A stretch of DNA of 33,943 nucleotides from Saprolegnia diclina VS20 (taxonomy: Eukaryota; Oomycota; Saprolegniomycetes; Saprolegniales; Saprolegniaceae), in assembly GCF_000281045.1 (NCBI RefSeq), contig NW_008246122.1, positions 292,452 to 326,394 of the forward strand. Reading direction: 5' to 3'. Within the stretch, counting starts at the first letter, position 1, and every line of letters begins with the position of its first letter. The position numbers and the translations under genes were made by a program. The notes below the pieces were generated by a model. That model did not search any database. It was given only the letters and a program-made list of their open reading frames with translations, and had not been told where the DNA came from. This document shows, piece by piece, positions 1 to 9,409 of this stretch.

Positions 1-867
1 GACCACCCGAGCACGGTGTACACGCGCGACTACCTCGCAATGATCTGCTTCAAGCGCGGCCAACTTGTCGAGGCCAAGACGCTGTTTGAGGAGACGAGCG
101 ATGTGCAGGAGCGCATGTATGGCCCATTGCACAACAGCAGATGGTTGCATCATTCAACCTCGGTTTGACATACCGCTTCCTTGGCGACTACGCAGCGGCC
201 GAGGCGCTCTGGCTTCCGATCTGGGACCAGTTCCAGAAGAGTCCACCCGCGCCAGGGCAGTACATCCACTTGCTCTTTCTGCTTGCGCAGCTCTACTGGT
301 CCAAGGGCGACTACGTCCTCGGGAAGCAGTACTTGCTCGACAACTTGGCGTGGTGTCTGGCCCATTTGCCGCCGGGCGACGCCGACACGAGCCAAGGGGC
401 GTCGGCGTTCTACCGGTTCCTCCTCGACCCGACCTTTGCGGCGCACAACCCCGCAAGTGACGAGGCGTGGGCCAAGGTCGTCGTCGCCTTCTTCGCCAAG
501 AACGAGCTCGAGACGGAAGTGTGGCAAGACGAAACCTGCTTTGGCTGCAGCCAGCCGATGCAAGCAAGGGCTTTGGTTCGAGTGTTCCACTTGTCCCGCC
601 TTTGCCTACCATTTTTGCGCCAACTGCCTGCGTCAAGGCAAGTCGACGACGTTCTGCGACCACGCCACCTGCAGCTTCAAGTGCTACGTGCCACCACGCC
701 GGTACCTTCTCGAGCAAGCTGGTCGCCAGTGCGACGGATCAAGCGACAGCGACCTTGTGGCGCGACTACCAGACGTACTGCACTGCCAACAAGGTCCCGG
801 TCGACGAGCAAGCGGCCTTTGCCAGCTACGCGCCGATCGCAACGCGCACCTGGCACCCGATGTTGTA
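1..867 (+). repeat. Inverted repeat arm A, partner of 10283-11146
   Basis: The sequence from base 1 to about 867 matches the reverse complement of 10283-11146 almost throughout, with only scattered substitutions and four small indels. The repeat runs off the left edge. Similarity stops at the stop codons: the last shared codons encode a Trp-His-Pro-Met-Leu end, after which the 3' flanks differ. This suggests duplication of coding sequence rather than of the whole locus. Confidence 0.85.
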
Positions 868-868
868 A
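1..868 (+). pseudogene. Broken 3' fragment of a TIR-like/TPR/ZZ-finger gene
   Basis: The fragment covers roughly the last 290 codons of a gene whose intact relative lies at 10283-12403; the 5' part is outside the window. Base-by-base comparison with that copy shows four indels: a 1-nt deletion near 139, a 3-nt in-frame insertion near 478-484, a 4-nt duplication near 561-568 and a 2-nt deletion near 718. The first shifts the frame, the third restores it and the fourth shifts it again, so no single frame covers the region. TPR helices and the Cys-rich finger can still be read piecewise, with a stop at 866-868. It faces the next gene tail-to-tail. Either it is a decaying duplicate or this locus is poorly assembled; scattered substitutions as well as indels favour a real second copy. 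Confidence 0.8.
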
Positions 869-1089
869 CTTCACTCATCCAACCCTATTCCGCGTTCCAA
901 CCTAGCCCTGTGCAGATGCATCCTCGTCGGCGTTGGCCATGTTCGAAGGGTAGAGATGGCTAGCTTTATGGGACAATTGCACCCTGAACGAATGCCGGCA
1001 AGATCGTCTCTGGGTTGACGCGGTCGTCGACACGGTGTCAGTGCACTCACACCCGTGGCATTGACAGAGGTATTACATCGTCCAGACCA

Positions 1090-3227
1090 TCAGCAACAGC
1101 GCCACCACGAGCGTCGAGGCTTTGGCGACGCGAGCGGTTGAGCCTGGACGCTTCCCGCTGCTGCATCGGTCGCTGGAAAAGCCACATGAGGCGGCGCAAC
1201 CGACGTCGTTGCGACTGGCACGAGCAATTGCCGTTGGGCGGTCAACGCTTGCGACGGTGGCGCCAAGCTTGCACACGCATCGCGGCCGTGATCGCAGTAC
1301 GTCGCAGCACTTGCGTCCACGCAGGTGGCGCAAAAGTAGCGCAGAAAAGGCGGGCACGCGCCGCAGTAGAAGAGGTTGCCGTGGATCTTGGCCGTGCACG
1401 TGACGCAGCGCATGGAGCCCCAGGCGTCGTTCTTGATGTTGGCCGCGCTCAACGCTGCGAGGAATGCATCGATCGCGTGGACCGAGTCGAAGCGGCCCGC
1501 GCGCTGTCGCTGCCAGTACTGCCGGAGCAGGACAACGTCGTACTTGGGGCTCGTCGGACCATACCACGCAAGTCGCTTCGCTACAGCATGGTCCAAGTAC
1601 GCGGCCGCCTTGTCCCACTGCGTTGTCGAGGCATAGACCATGCCGAGGAGCATCTCAACTAGACATGGAGGCATCAGCGCTAATTCGTCCGGTGGTACGT
1701 CGTACTGAAGACAACGTTGATCGTGTCGTCGCCAAACGCAGTCTTGGCCACGGTTAGCAGCGACAGCAGCTTGGCCTCGGCCTCTGCGTACTGGCCTTGC
1801 TTGCGCAGGAGCTCGGCCAACGTAAAGTTGGCGATGACCGTGTTCTCATGCGAAGACCCGAGCACGCGATCGAGACGCTCGGTGGCCGCGAGCGCGAGGG
1901 GCATTGCGCGCTCAACGTTGCCTTGCTCGTTGTAGAGCGTCATGAGGTGCTGGAGCGACACCAACGTCCGTGCGTGGTCTTCGCCGAGCACAGTGACCTT
2001 GCGCTCGTAGGCGAGGAGGAGGTACTCTTCAGCCTTCGCCACTTGGCCGATGCGGTTGTACGAGTTCCCAAGATGGCCCATCGTCGTGATCGTGTCGAGG
2101 TCGTCGAGGCCTTTCGTGCGCACGAGCCGGTCGTAGCACGCTTGCGCCATCGGGACGGCTTCTTCGTGGAGTCCGTGGTGGGCGTAGAGCACACCGAGGC
2201 TGTGCAGCGTCATGCTCAGAGCCTCGCTCTCGTCACCGAGGTGCGTTGTCGCCGCGTCGATCGTCGCGAGGAGCTCCGGCTCCCACACCTCTTTCGGCTC
2301 CATGAGGAGACCGCGCATGAGCGCCGCGGCCCCCCGCGAGGACAGTGTCATTTCGTGGTAAGGGCCGAGCCCGGTGGTGCCGTAGGCGGTCGCCACCGTA
2401 TACCAGTCGCGCGCCAACGCCATTTCGCTCAGCACGTGGTGCGTCTCGGCGAGCGCGTTAGCCCAAAGCGCCTTGTTGGCGTCGTCGGTCGCGATCTCAA
2501 CTTGCGCGCGCAACGTGTCCTTGACGTATGTTTCTAGCAGCGTCAGCACCATTCGGTCGAGCTTGGTGTACCCGACTTGGTCGACGATCGCGCGGTCGAT
2601 GCTGGCCTTGTCCGAGGCTATCGTCGCCTGCGCCTTCTCGCTGCTGATCGTGCCGAGCATCTCCAAGAACGTGCCCGGACTTGTCTGCATGTCGCGCAAG
2701 AACGCTGCGCGGTCCATGTGGGCAAGCTCAAACGTGGCGCCGACGCAGATCGATGCGTAGACCTCAAAGACACACCACGCGCGCGTTAGCGTCAGCGGGT
2801 TCTTCCACGGGTGCAGTACCATGACGACGTTGCCGATGGCCGCGAGCGACTCGCGGAACGTCGACGACCACCACTCGAACGGCTTGTCGTCCGTCCGGTG
2901 CTGGTTGTTGTTGAAGAGACAAAACCACACGGAAGGATCGTCCAAGTCTTTGGCGGCGAAGAAGGCCTCGAGCGACGCCAGCGTGTCGAGGAAGAGGTAC
3001 TGCCACGCGTGCGAGACGTACCACGTCGCGTCCGCACCAAAGGACGGCGCGGTGAGCGCCACGTGGTCGACGACCGAGGTCTGCAGCGCGGCAGTGTACG
3101 GAATGACGTACTGGACGCAGACGTCGGCGGTCGAGAGGCCTTGGAACGCAAACGTCCCGCCGTGCGCCTCGATAAAGTGGCGGAAGAACGAGAGCTTGAG
3201 CCCGCGCGGTCGCGTTGCCGTCGTCAT
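1090..3227 (-). CDS. TIR-like/TPR/ZZ-finger paralogue with one frameshift
   Basis: This is a divergent paralogue of the intact gene at 10283-12403. The start is taken at 3227 because the sequence from there (Met-Thr-Thr-Ala-Thr-Arg) aligns with that protein's start; an in-frame extension to 3404 looks non-coding. The N-terminal module keeps YVSHAW, FNNNQH, HPW and WCVFE. The middle holds kinesin-light-chain-like TPRs of about 42 residues. The C-terminus is a Cys-rich finger (CVTC, CGAC, CATC, CDH) followed by a low-complexity tail. The frame is lost between about 1690 and 1720: the upstream frame stops at 1680, while the downstream frame opens earlier and continues the TPR into the finger. 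A 1-nt deletion explains this; the only intron that would fit the phase is 26 nt, which is too short. It could be a young pseudogene or a base-calling error. Confidence 0.72.
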
Positions 3228-4153
3228 GCTGCCCAACGAGAAAGGCGGTGTGACAGCAGCCGAGACCAGCGTCTGATACGCGCACGCTGATTGGCCGAGA
3301 GCCGTGGGCCAGAGCACGACGGTCGCCATGGGCGTCGAAAACACCGTTGACGTCACGTGGATGGCAGCGAGCACGTAGAGGCGTCTGTAGGCTAGTGATA
3401 GCAAGTACTCGTAGTTCCTCGCTTGGCTCGACGCACTGTGTAGGACGCAAGATGGTGGGTATATATAACCAGAATCGTAAAAAGTTAACCTGATATGAGA
3501 TGCACTTGGGCGATCATGGGCAACGAAGAGTCATGTGAGCGCGCCACGTATTCTTCGTAGGGTACAACTACCGGTACTGAGTCTGAATGGTGGGTACTGC
3601 CACCCACGCGATCATCCATCCATTGACACGAGTGTGCACGCTTTTGCAATCAAGCATGAGTAAGGTGAGCGACTAGCGGCCTTTGTGCCACTCCTGCGAA
3701 CTGTGGCTCGTGTGCCTGGCGCTCCTAGAGCTACTAGGTGAGTGCCGTTTGGCTTCATTTGTTAGTAGGCATACTACATGTTGTAGCCACAGTGTACATT
3801 ATTTGCGTTGCAGAAGACGTGTGGAGTAGTACCCTGCGAGGACTCAGTGGCTACCTACCACATACCGGTGCCCATGCCAACATGAGCAAGCAGAAGTACC
3901 CGGCATTTGCATTCCGATGTTTCATATCCCGGATGCAATACGGTCGCTGCCATCGTCGACGTCGGACACGGCCAACGAGAGCACTGATGGCTTCGATTCT
4001 CTCAAGACATGGTTTTTGGTGCACTCAGAAACAATAAGAAAATAGTAGAAAGGACGCAACTCAAACTCCAATTTTCGAGCTACATGGGTGACGCCGCTGG
4101 CTCACACTGTCCGCTCAGCGCTTTGGTCTATTCTAAGATCTGAAAACGTCCTG
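3228..4153. other. Intergenic region, no convincing gene
   Basis: This is the divergent spacer between the TIR-like paralogue (-) and the membrane protein (+). A 99-codon frame at 3738-4037 begins with a hydrophobic stretch, but then becomes Arg-rich, has no recognisable domain and has no paralogue in the window. A GTGAGT at about 3737 could be the donor of a 5'-UTR intron. I see no repeat or RNA gene here. Confidence 0.5.
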
Positions 4154-4169
4154 TCTCATTTTTCGATCG
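4154..4169 (+). promoter_or_regulatory. Oomycete Inr-like start element
   Basis: TCTCATTTTTCGATCG lies five bases before the ATG at 4174. It resembles the oomycete initiator (TCATTY core) that is usually placed close to short 5' leaders. It supports transcription starting here and the choice of that ATG. The match is partial, so this is inference from position and sequence. Confidence 0.4.
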
Positions 4170-4173
4170 CAGC

Positions 4174-6177
4174 ATGCGCCGGGGCAGCGGGTACGCAGTC
4201 GTCAAGGAGAAGCCGTCGTCGTCGACGCACGACCTGATCCTTGGCCGCCTCTACTGGCTCATCGAGTGGCTGTCGTTCGGCGCTGGCCTCGCCGTGGTCG
4301 TCCTCGTCGCATTTGACGCGATTGTCAACAACTGGGCGTTCAACGATTTTATCGGGAACGGGTACCAGTACATGACGCCGGTCGCCGACATTGAGTTTGC
4401 GCACCAGCTTGAGGGCCCATACGCCTTTGCGACCGGCGCGAGCATCTCGGACCTCTCGCGCATCTCGAAATGGATGGTCAACTACACCGTGAGCAACCTC
4501 GTGCTGCCCGGAAACGACAAGATCTACGTGCTCTCGGCCGGCACATTTGCGATCAACAGCGGGATGAACCTCTGCAGCATCTTCAAGCGGTCGTACCCGT
4601 CGGCCAACGCCAGCGCGGGTCCCATCCAGCTCGGGGTTGCCCAGGACGCGATCACGTTTCTGCGCGGTGAAGCGTTTAGCCATATCTTTACCGACGATGC
4701 GACGGCCAATCTGGCGAATGCGTCCATGAGCTCGGCGCAGCTCAACGCGCTCGGCTACGCGCCCGCCCGTATCCAAGCCGACATTCGGCTCACGCAGCGC
4801 ATCCCCGTCATGAGCAACGTGACCAGTGTCCAGACGTTCCTTGTTGGCTACTACCGCATTTACCCAAAGGCATACTGCACGGGCTGCATCCCGATCGCCG
4901 AGCTCGGCCACGGCACATGCAATCTCAGCCTTGTCGTTTTGCCCAACCAGCGCGGCGTTACGGTTGTCAACGCGACGTTCGTCGACGGCTCGGCCCATGG
5001 CCTCGGGCTCATGATCCAGCAAAATGCCTTTAGCGCTGCGTCGCACTACCTCAAGTTCATCGCGATGCTGTTTGCGATCGGCGGGTACCTTGCGAGCCGA
5101 CGGACGGTGCAGTGGCAAGAGGTCGACGTGAACATAACCGAGACATTCTTACACAAAATCGTCAAGATGGTGCTGCCGCGTTACTATCCGCACGTCTCGC
5201 ACGCCATTCGATTCGATATGATTTGCTACAACTCCGATATCTTTGTGCTCTTCTTTACGACCAGCGTGCTCCTCGACATCAACCACGCGATCATCTTCAC
5301 GCGCGAAGTCCAAGTCTTCAACCAAGTGTGCTTTAAGTGGTCGATGGGCTTTCAGCTGTTTGCACTGAGTACACGCTTGCTCTGGCTCAACTGCGCGTTT
5401 CTCAAGGTCCTCAAAGTACTCTGGCACCTCGTGTCGACCGCTACGTACTGCGGGCAGAGCCATGTCATGGGCTTTCTCAATCTCCGCAGCGTCACGTCGC
5501 TGTATGTGAGCGCGATCCTGCTCTTCTACGTCCCGCCGTTCATCGAGTACAACAACAGCGTGCGGGAAGACATCAAGAACATCAACGAGTCGCTCGATGG
5601 CATCGCGCTGGACTTTCTGCAGAGCTTTTACGTGCGCGGGTCCGGCGCGATCGCCGCCGGCCTCATCTCCAACATATTGCTCGTCGTGCTGGTCGACCAT
5701 ACGTGCAACCTGGCGTTTTGGCGCCGCCTCGCCCAAAACAGCCTGGCGCGCCAAGCGATATACAACAGCACGTCGATCCTCATGGACGATATTGTCGGCA
5801 TTGATCCGGGAGCGATCGATGCGGTCTCGCCCGTCATTCACTGCAAGGCCCGTCGCCTCTGCACGTTGCAGTGGTTTTTTCTAAGCCATTTGAGTCTCTT
5901 TGGGTTGCCCGAGAAAGAGTTGAAGAAGAAGGCCCATGCGAACCAGCAGCACGCGCATCACCCGCCCGCGAGTGATACGACGATGGGCATGAGTCAGCTG
6001 CCGTCTGCGCATGGCGACGGCGCCGAAAGCAGCAGCTCGAGCCGGTCGGATCAGCTCTACCTCGTTGCGCAAGGCTCGGACCACCACCTGCATCTGCTCG
6101 ACAGTGACTACAACGACGTCAAGAGCCTCATGTTCAACATCAAGATATTGAAAAACACTAGTGTCCTTATCAAGTAG
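4174..6177 (+). CDS. Multi-pass membrane protein, oomycete-type, function unknown
   Basis: A single-exon 667-residue protein. Hydrophobic segments lie at about residues 29-51, 292-308, 354-370, 391-420, 440-457 and 490-508, giving roughly six membrane spans. The large loop between the first two spans (about 240 residues) carries N-glycosylation sequons near 103, 145, 182, 215, 250 and 266 and cysteines at 134, 235, 238 and 249, so it is probably extracellular or lumenal. The C-terminal 90 residues are polar, with His-, Ser- and Gln-rich stretches, and are probably cytosolic. I recognise no transporter or channel signature. The layout, with one large glycosylated loop after the first span, resembles uncharacterised membrane proteins common in Saprolegniales, but no function should be assigned. 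The start follows an Inr-like element. Confidence 0.85.
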   Translation: MRRGSGYAVVKEKPSSSTHDLILGRLYWLIEWLSFGAGLAVVVLVAFDAIVNNWAFNDFIGNGYQYMTPVADIEFAHQLEGPYAFATGASISDLSRISKWMVNYTVSNLVLPGNDKIYVLSAGTFAINSGMNLCSIFKRSYPSANASAGPIQLGVAQDAITFLRGEAFSHIFTDDATANLANASMSSAQLNALGYAPARIQADIRLTQRIPVMSNVTSVQTFLVGYYRIYPKAYCTGCIPIAELGHGTCNLSLVVLPNQRGVTVVNATFVDGSAHGLGLMIQQNAFSAASHYLKFIAMLFAIGGYLASRRTVQWQEVDVNITETFLHKIVKMVLPRYYPHVSHAIRFDMICYNSDIFVLFFTTSVLLDINHAIIFTREVQVFNQVCFKWSMGFQLFALSTRLLWLNCAFLKVLKVLWHLVSTATYCGQSHVMGFLNLRSVTSLYVSAILLFYVPPFIEYNNSVREDIKNINESLDGIALDFLQSFYVRGSGAIAAGLISNILLVVLVDHTCNLAFWRRLAQNSLARQAIYNSTSILMDDIVGIDPGAIDAVSPVIHCKARRLCTLQWFFLSHLSLFGLPEKELKKKAHANQQHAHHPPASDTTMGMSQLPSAHGDGAESSSSSRSDQLYLVAQGSDHHLHLLDSDYNDVKSLMFNIKILKNTSVLIK

Positions 6178-6291
6178 ACAATGTGTATTAATTCTCGTTT
6201 ATATACACTATTGTCTTATGTGCATCCGTGAGAGGGTGAGGCCGCTGGGATGCTCGGTGTTTGGTGGTTGCTGTTGCCCGAATGCCCAAGC

Positions 6292-6307
6292 ACTCTACCG
6301 GTAGAGT
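6292..6307. repeat. 16-bp perfect palindrome
   Basis: ACTCTACCGGTAGAGT is fully self-complementary. It lies in the spacer 115 bp beyond the membrane-protein stop. It could be a dimeric protein-binding site or a short fold-back; nothing nearby identifies the partner. Confidence 0.6.
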
Positions 6308-6331
6308 CATACATCCATGCGCGCTTCAATG

Positions 6332-6464
6332 GCACCAGTGACTGTTGCCCCACGCAAATTTTTTGTTATCAAGTCGAAATACAAATTCCTTGAATGACAC
6401 CAGTGATGAGCAAGCATATAGTTGTTGCCCCACGCAAAAATCATGTTCTTAACACAAATTCCTT
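6332..6464. repeat. Degenerate direct repeat, two units of about 65-70 bp
   Basis: Three blocks recur in the same order: CACCAGTGA at 6333 and 6398, GTTGCCCCACGCAAA at 6344 and 6424, and ACAAATTCCTTG at 6381 and 6453. The sequence between blocks has diverged in length and content. This is consistent with an old tandem duplication in the 3' spacer. Confidence 0.65.
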
Positions 6465-6507
6465 GTTTCGTCACGTATTCACACATATATATTACTACAA
6501 AAGATGA

Positions 6508-7206
6508 CTAGGCATCGTCGGTCCAGATCTCGATGTTGCCGCGAAGCGCTTGCATGATCATGGTGGCGAACTGGTACGCCTTGTTGTCACTGACGCTGTC
6601 GAGGTCGTCGAGGGCATCGCTAAAGACGCTCCGTGCAAACGCCAAGGCCGCGTCTCGCGCGTTGCCAATGTCATGAAGATACACGGCAAAGTTGAGCGCT
6701 AGCCCCAGCCGCGTCGGGCTCGTCGGTGTCAGCTCCACGATCGCAATGTTCCATGCGTCATTGTAGGCCACCGCGCCTCCCATCGCCCACGTCGTATCGT
6801 TGTCATTCACTTCGGCCATGTACCGGTAGTAGTCGCCTTGGGTCTTCAGATAAGCCACCTTGGCGTCGACGGTTGGCGCCTCGGGCAAAAGGCGGTCGCG
6901 GAGGAGAGACAGAAACGCCTCGCACGTCGACTGGAGCTCGGCGGCGATCTGCGCGCGGTACTTGGCCAGATCCAAAGCGCGCGCTGGCGACCACGTCGTC
7001 TTGGAGTCTTGAATCGATGTGGTGACGCGCCACGCGAGCCGGAGGGGGCCCACGAGGTTCTTGAACGCGATGACGAGTAGGTCGAACTCGTCGCTTTGCA
7101 ATGGCGCTGGAAACGCGAGGAGTTGCGTCGCGAGGGCTGCCATCTCGTCGTAGCGCTGGGCTTCGCCCGCAAGCTGCGCGAGGAACGCTGTGGTCGATCG
7201 ATCCAT
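6508..7206 (-). CDS. Divergent 14-3-3 protein
   Basis: A 232-residue 14-3-3 family phosphoserine/phosphothreonine-binding protein. The ATG at 7206 is chosen because the following residues align with the start of the canonical copy at 9410; the in-frame extension upstream is not 14-3-3-like. The phosphopeptide pocket is kept: Lys49 in FKN, Arg56, Arg128-Tyr129 in GDYYRY, and Asn172 in LALNF. The protein ends with an IWTDD tail like the usual LWTSD. It is clearly more diverged than its neighbour: it lacks one of the paired arginines (PLR instead of SRR), has a loosened middle region (DNDTTW) and has a shorter tail. It is transcribed away from the HSF gene. Intact pocket residues argue for a functional, specialised isoform rather than a pseudogene. 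Confidence 0.9.
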   Translation of the reverse strand: MDRSTTAFLAQLAGEAQRYDEMAALATQLLAFPAPLQSDEFDLLVIAFKNLVGPLRLAWRVTTSIQDSKTTWSPARALDLAKYRAQIAAELQSTCEAFLSLLRDRLLPEAPTVDAKVAYLKTQGDYYRYMAEVNDNDTTWAMGGAVAYNDAWNIAIVELTPTSPTRLGLALNFAVYLHDIGNARDAALAFARSVFSDALDDLDSVSDNKAYQFATMIMQALRGNIEIWTDDA

Positions 7207-7736
7207 GAGTAGGCGAGTTGTAAAATGTAAATCTGCTAAGAGATTGTATCGACGACCTGCTCCCGCAGCCGTGCCGAGGTGCATCGGACTGCAACACCAA
7301 CATTATGGCTTTGTCGAATGATGGTGTTTGGGCGCACAGATGGATTCGGCGATGAGCAGGGCGATCCAACGACGAACACCAGCTGCTATCCCGTGCTGCG
7401 CCATCGACGGCTCAAGCTGCAAAATCAACATTCCCGGTTCTTGGACTTGACCAGTGCACTGAAATCCCTTGCCAATAACACGACAATTTTCTTCAAATGT
7501 CATGTTTTGCCAGGAATCGAACTCGCGGCCGGCCCACAACACACATCTCGCGTCCTCTCGCACCATGCGCAACGCGATTGGCTACACGCGCTGCAAATCG
7601 CCTCGTTTGATTGGTGGCTGGTACATCATCCGCGCGTTCCCATTGGCGGGATCGTTGCACAAGCCGGAGACTGTCCGGAAGCCAACGCCATATCCGGATG
7701 TCGATCGCCAAACAACCCAAGAAATATTTGCGCCCG
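7207..7736. promoter_or_regulatory. Divergent spacer between 14-3-3 and HSF-type genes
   Basis: About 530 bp separates two genes transcribed outward, so both promoters lie here. In-frame ATGs at 7698 and further upstream could extend the HSF gene, but the peptide there looks non-coding. No clear run of heat-shock elements was seen. No other gene was recognised. Confidence 0.4.
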
Positions 7737-8315
7737 ATGCCCAAGTCGACGACGACAGCGAGTAGCTTTGTCTCGAAGCTCATCGCCCTCGTGGCGGCCG
7801 CGCCCGACCACGTCATCGGATGGTCCGCGGACGGCAGCAAGATCGTCGTCCAGGGCGTCACGCCGCTCGAGAAGGAGTTCCTACCGTCGCACTACGGGCA
7901 CACTAGCTTTACGAGCTTTGCGCGGCAGCTGCGCGTCTACGGCTTCTCCAAGTCCAAGCTCTACGGCCTGCCGTGCGATGAAACCATGAACGCGAAGCGC
8001 GGGTTTGGCTACATCTTTGCCCATCCGTTCGTGCACCGCGACCGCCCGCAGGACCTTGTCCGTGTCAAGCGCACTACCATGGACGACAGCCACGTTGGGG
8101 AGCTCCGCGCCGCCGTCGACGGTCTCGAGGCCGAGTGCGTCGCACGCGCGATCGCGACCAACGCGCCCATTTATACCAAGCGCGACCACGGCTTTGTACC
8201 CTTCTTCCCGCTCGAGCTCGGCTACGAGTCGTCCGAGGACCATCAGCCATTAGACGACGTCGAGCTCGACATTCTCGATTTGATTCTAAGCAGTACCAAT
8301 ACCAGCATAGTCTAG
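7737..8315 (+). CDS. Small HSF-type DNA-binding protein
   Basis: Residues about 10-112 form a heat-shock-factor DNA-binding domain, a winged helix. It opens with FVSKLIALV, continues with IGWSADGSKIVV, and has the recognition helix in HTSFTSFARQLRVYGFSK, matching the family's SF-x-RQL-x-x-YGF signature. The wing region ends at GYIFAHPFVHRD. The remaining 80 residues are acidic and hydrophobic and hold only a short possible coiled coil (ELRAAVDGLEAEC), so trimerisation may be weak. At 192 residues it is much shorter than classical HSFs. The start at 7737 puts the domain right at the N-terminus; an in-frame ATG at 7698 is the alternative. Oomycetes carry expanded HSF families and this is probably one such transcription regulator. 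Target genes are unknown. Confidence 0.88.
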   Translation: MPKSTTTASSFVSKLIALVAAAPDHVIGWSADGSKIVVQGVTPLEKEFLPSHYGHTSFTSFARQLRVYGFSKSKLYGLPCDETMNAKRGFGYIFAHPFVHRDRPQDLVRVKRTTMDDSHVGELRAAVDGLEAECVARAIATNAPIYTKRDHGFVPFFPLELGYESSEDHQPLDDVELDILDLILSSTNTSIV

Positions 8316-9385
8316 TCGTCCGTGTGCATGCGTGGCCCTCGGCGTTGGCGACGACAAATTGGCGCGCGGTGGCGGCGTCTAGCAGCGAGCACGGCAGCGC
8401 CGTAAAGGGCGGCCACCGCACATGGTGGACCGACGCGGAAGAAACGACTCTGGCGCGAGCGGAAGCGATCCAAATACCTACATTCTCGTGCATCAAACGG
8501 TGTTGCTCACAGGCACAGCAACGGCATGTCTTCAGTTGCGTGCTGCTATCGTCGCAGAAGTGAGGCTCGTCGGCGACGAGGCTGGCGCCGAGGCCGGCGG
8601 TAGGAGCTGGCGGTAGGTGTCGGTGCTGGCTTGGGCGGCTACCGTGTACGAGGCAAGAAGAGTGGATCTGCTCACCAAGTTCAAGGTGCTCGGTTTCTCT
8701 GGGACAAGATGCGTCTGTCTTTGGCGCAAGGATGCCCACATATCCTCGTTGTCGCCTCACTGTACAAGAGGTGGCGTAAAGGTACCCAATCGACGGAAAG
8801 CTCAGCTTGGACGCGGTGCATACGACGCCAATTCCACGCCACCACGCAGCTGATCGGCCGCACTCAGATGTTATAACAAGACCTAACACCCTTGTGGCAA
8901 GTGCAATGTGGCAAATTTTAAAAAATCGCCTTCGAAATGCAAACACACGGACTATACACGTCGGCAAGCACCGACATCGCAACGCCAGTGTTTCGACCGA
9001 CATAAGCATAGATGTGTACGTGGGACACAACGTCCCATCCAGAGTACATAATATTCACCCCTAATCCCACCGGACGGGGCTCGTCACCGGCGGAAATTCA
9101 TTTTCGCGGCGACGACGACCAGAGTGCAGCCCCTTGCGGCGTGTGGTCGCACCGTCGTTCCTTGGACCTGCACCACGACAAAAGCCGAGCTTCATTGCCG
9201 CCTTTGTCCACAACTTCGGATGCGAGATGGGACGCAAACGTCGGAATATGCAACGCATTATTTGAAACTGTGAGCTTGCCCTTTGTGTGTTATAACACGT
9301 AACACCGAGACAGGCGGTGCACTGGTTGGGTGGGCGAAGTGAGGTGGCGCGTGCTGGCGTCAGCGAGTAAGTCACGGAGTCGCTG
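8316..9385. other. Intergenic region with possible relic of a Myb/SANT-like domain
   Basis: Over 1 kb without a convincing gene. Around 8420-8460 one frame reads TWWTDAEETTLARA, which resembles the first helix of a Myb/SANT repeat. Around 8650-8720 another frame reads GARFLWDKMRLSLA, which could be a later helix. They are in different frames with stops between, so this is at best a decayed gene. The last 300 bp should hold the promoter of the 14-3-3 gene. Confidence 0.3.
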
Positions 9386-9406
9386 GCTCATTTTGCAAGT
9401 TTCTCC
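9386..9406 (+). promoter_or_regulatory. Inr + FPR-like core promoter of 14-3-3
   Basis: The stretch TCATTTTGCAAGTTTCTCC, about 22 bp before the ATG at 9410, closely matches the oomycete composite of initiator (TCATTY) followed by the flanking promoter region (CAATTT-like). It implies a very short 5' leader and supports both the oomycete assignment and the chosen start. Confidence 0.55.
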
Positions 9407-9409
9407 GCC

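Larger units (their letters stand above)
6178..6507. other. Convergent 3' spacer with short repeats
   Basis: This AT-richer spacer lies between two convergent genes. It contains a 16-bp palindrome and a degenerate direct repeat (both listed separately). I see no coding sequence. The 3' UTRs of both neighbours must end here. Confidence 0.5.

Noticed and set aside
3738-4037. 99-codon frame with a hydrophobic N-terminus
   Set aside because: It turns Arg-rich, has no domain or paralogue, and lies in a spacer; a GTGAGT at its start hints at an untranslated intron instead.
4156-5841. Long minus-strand frames opposite the membrane protein
   Set aside because: They have highly charged Arg/Val/Asp composition typical of shadows of GC-rich coding DNA.
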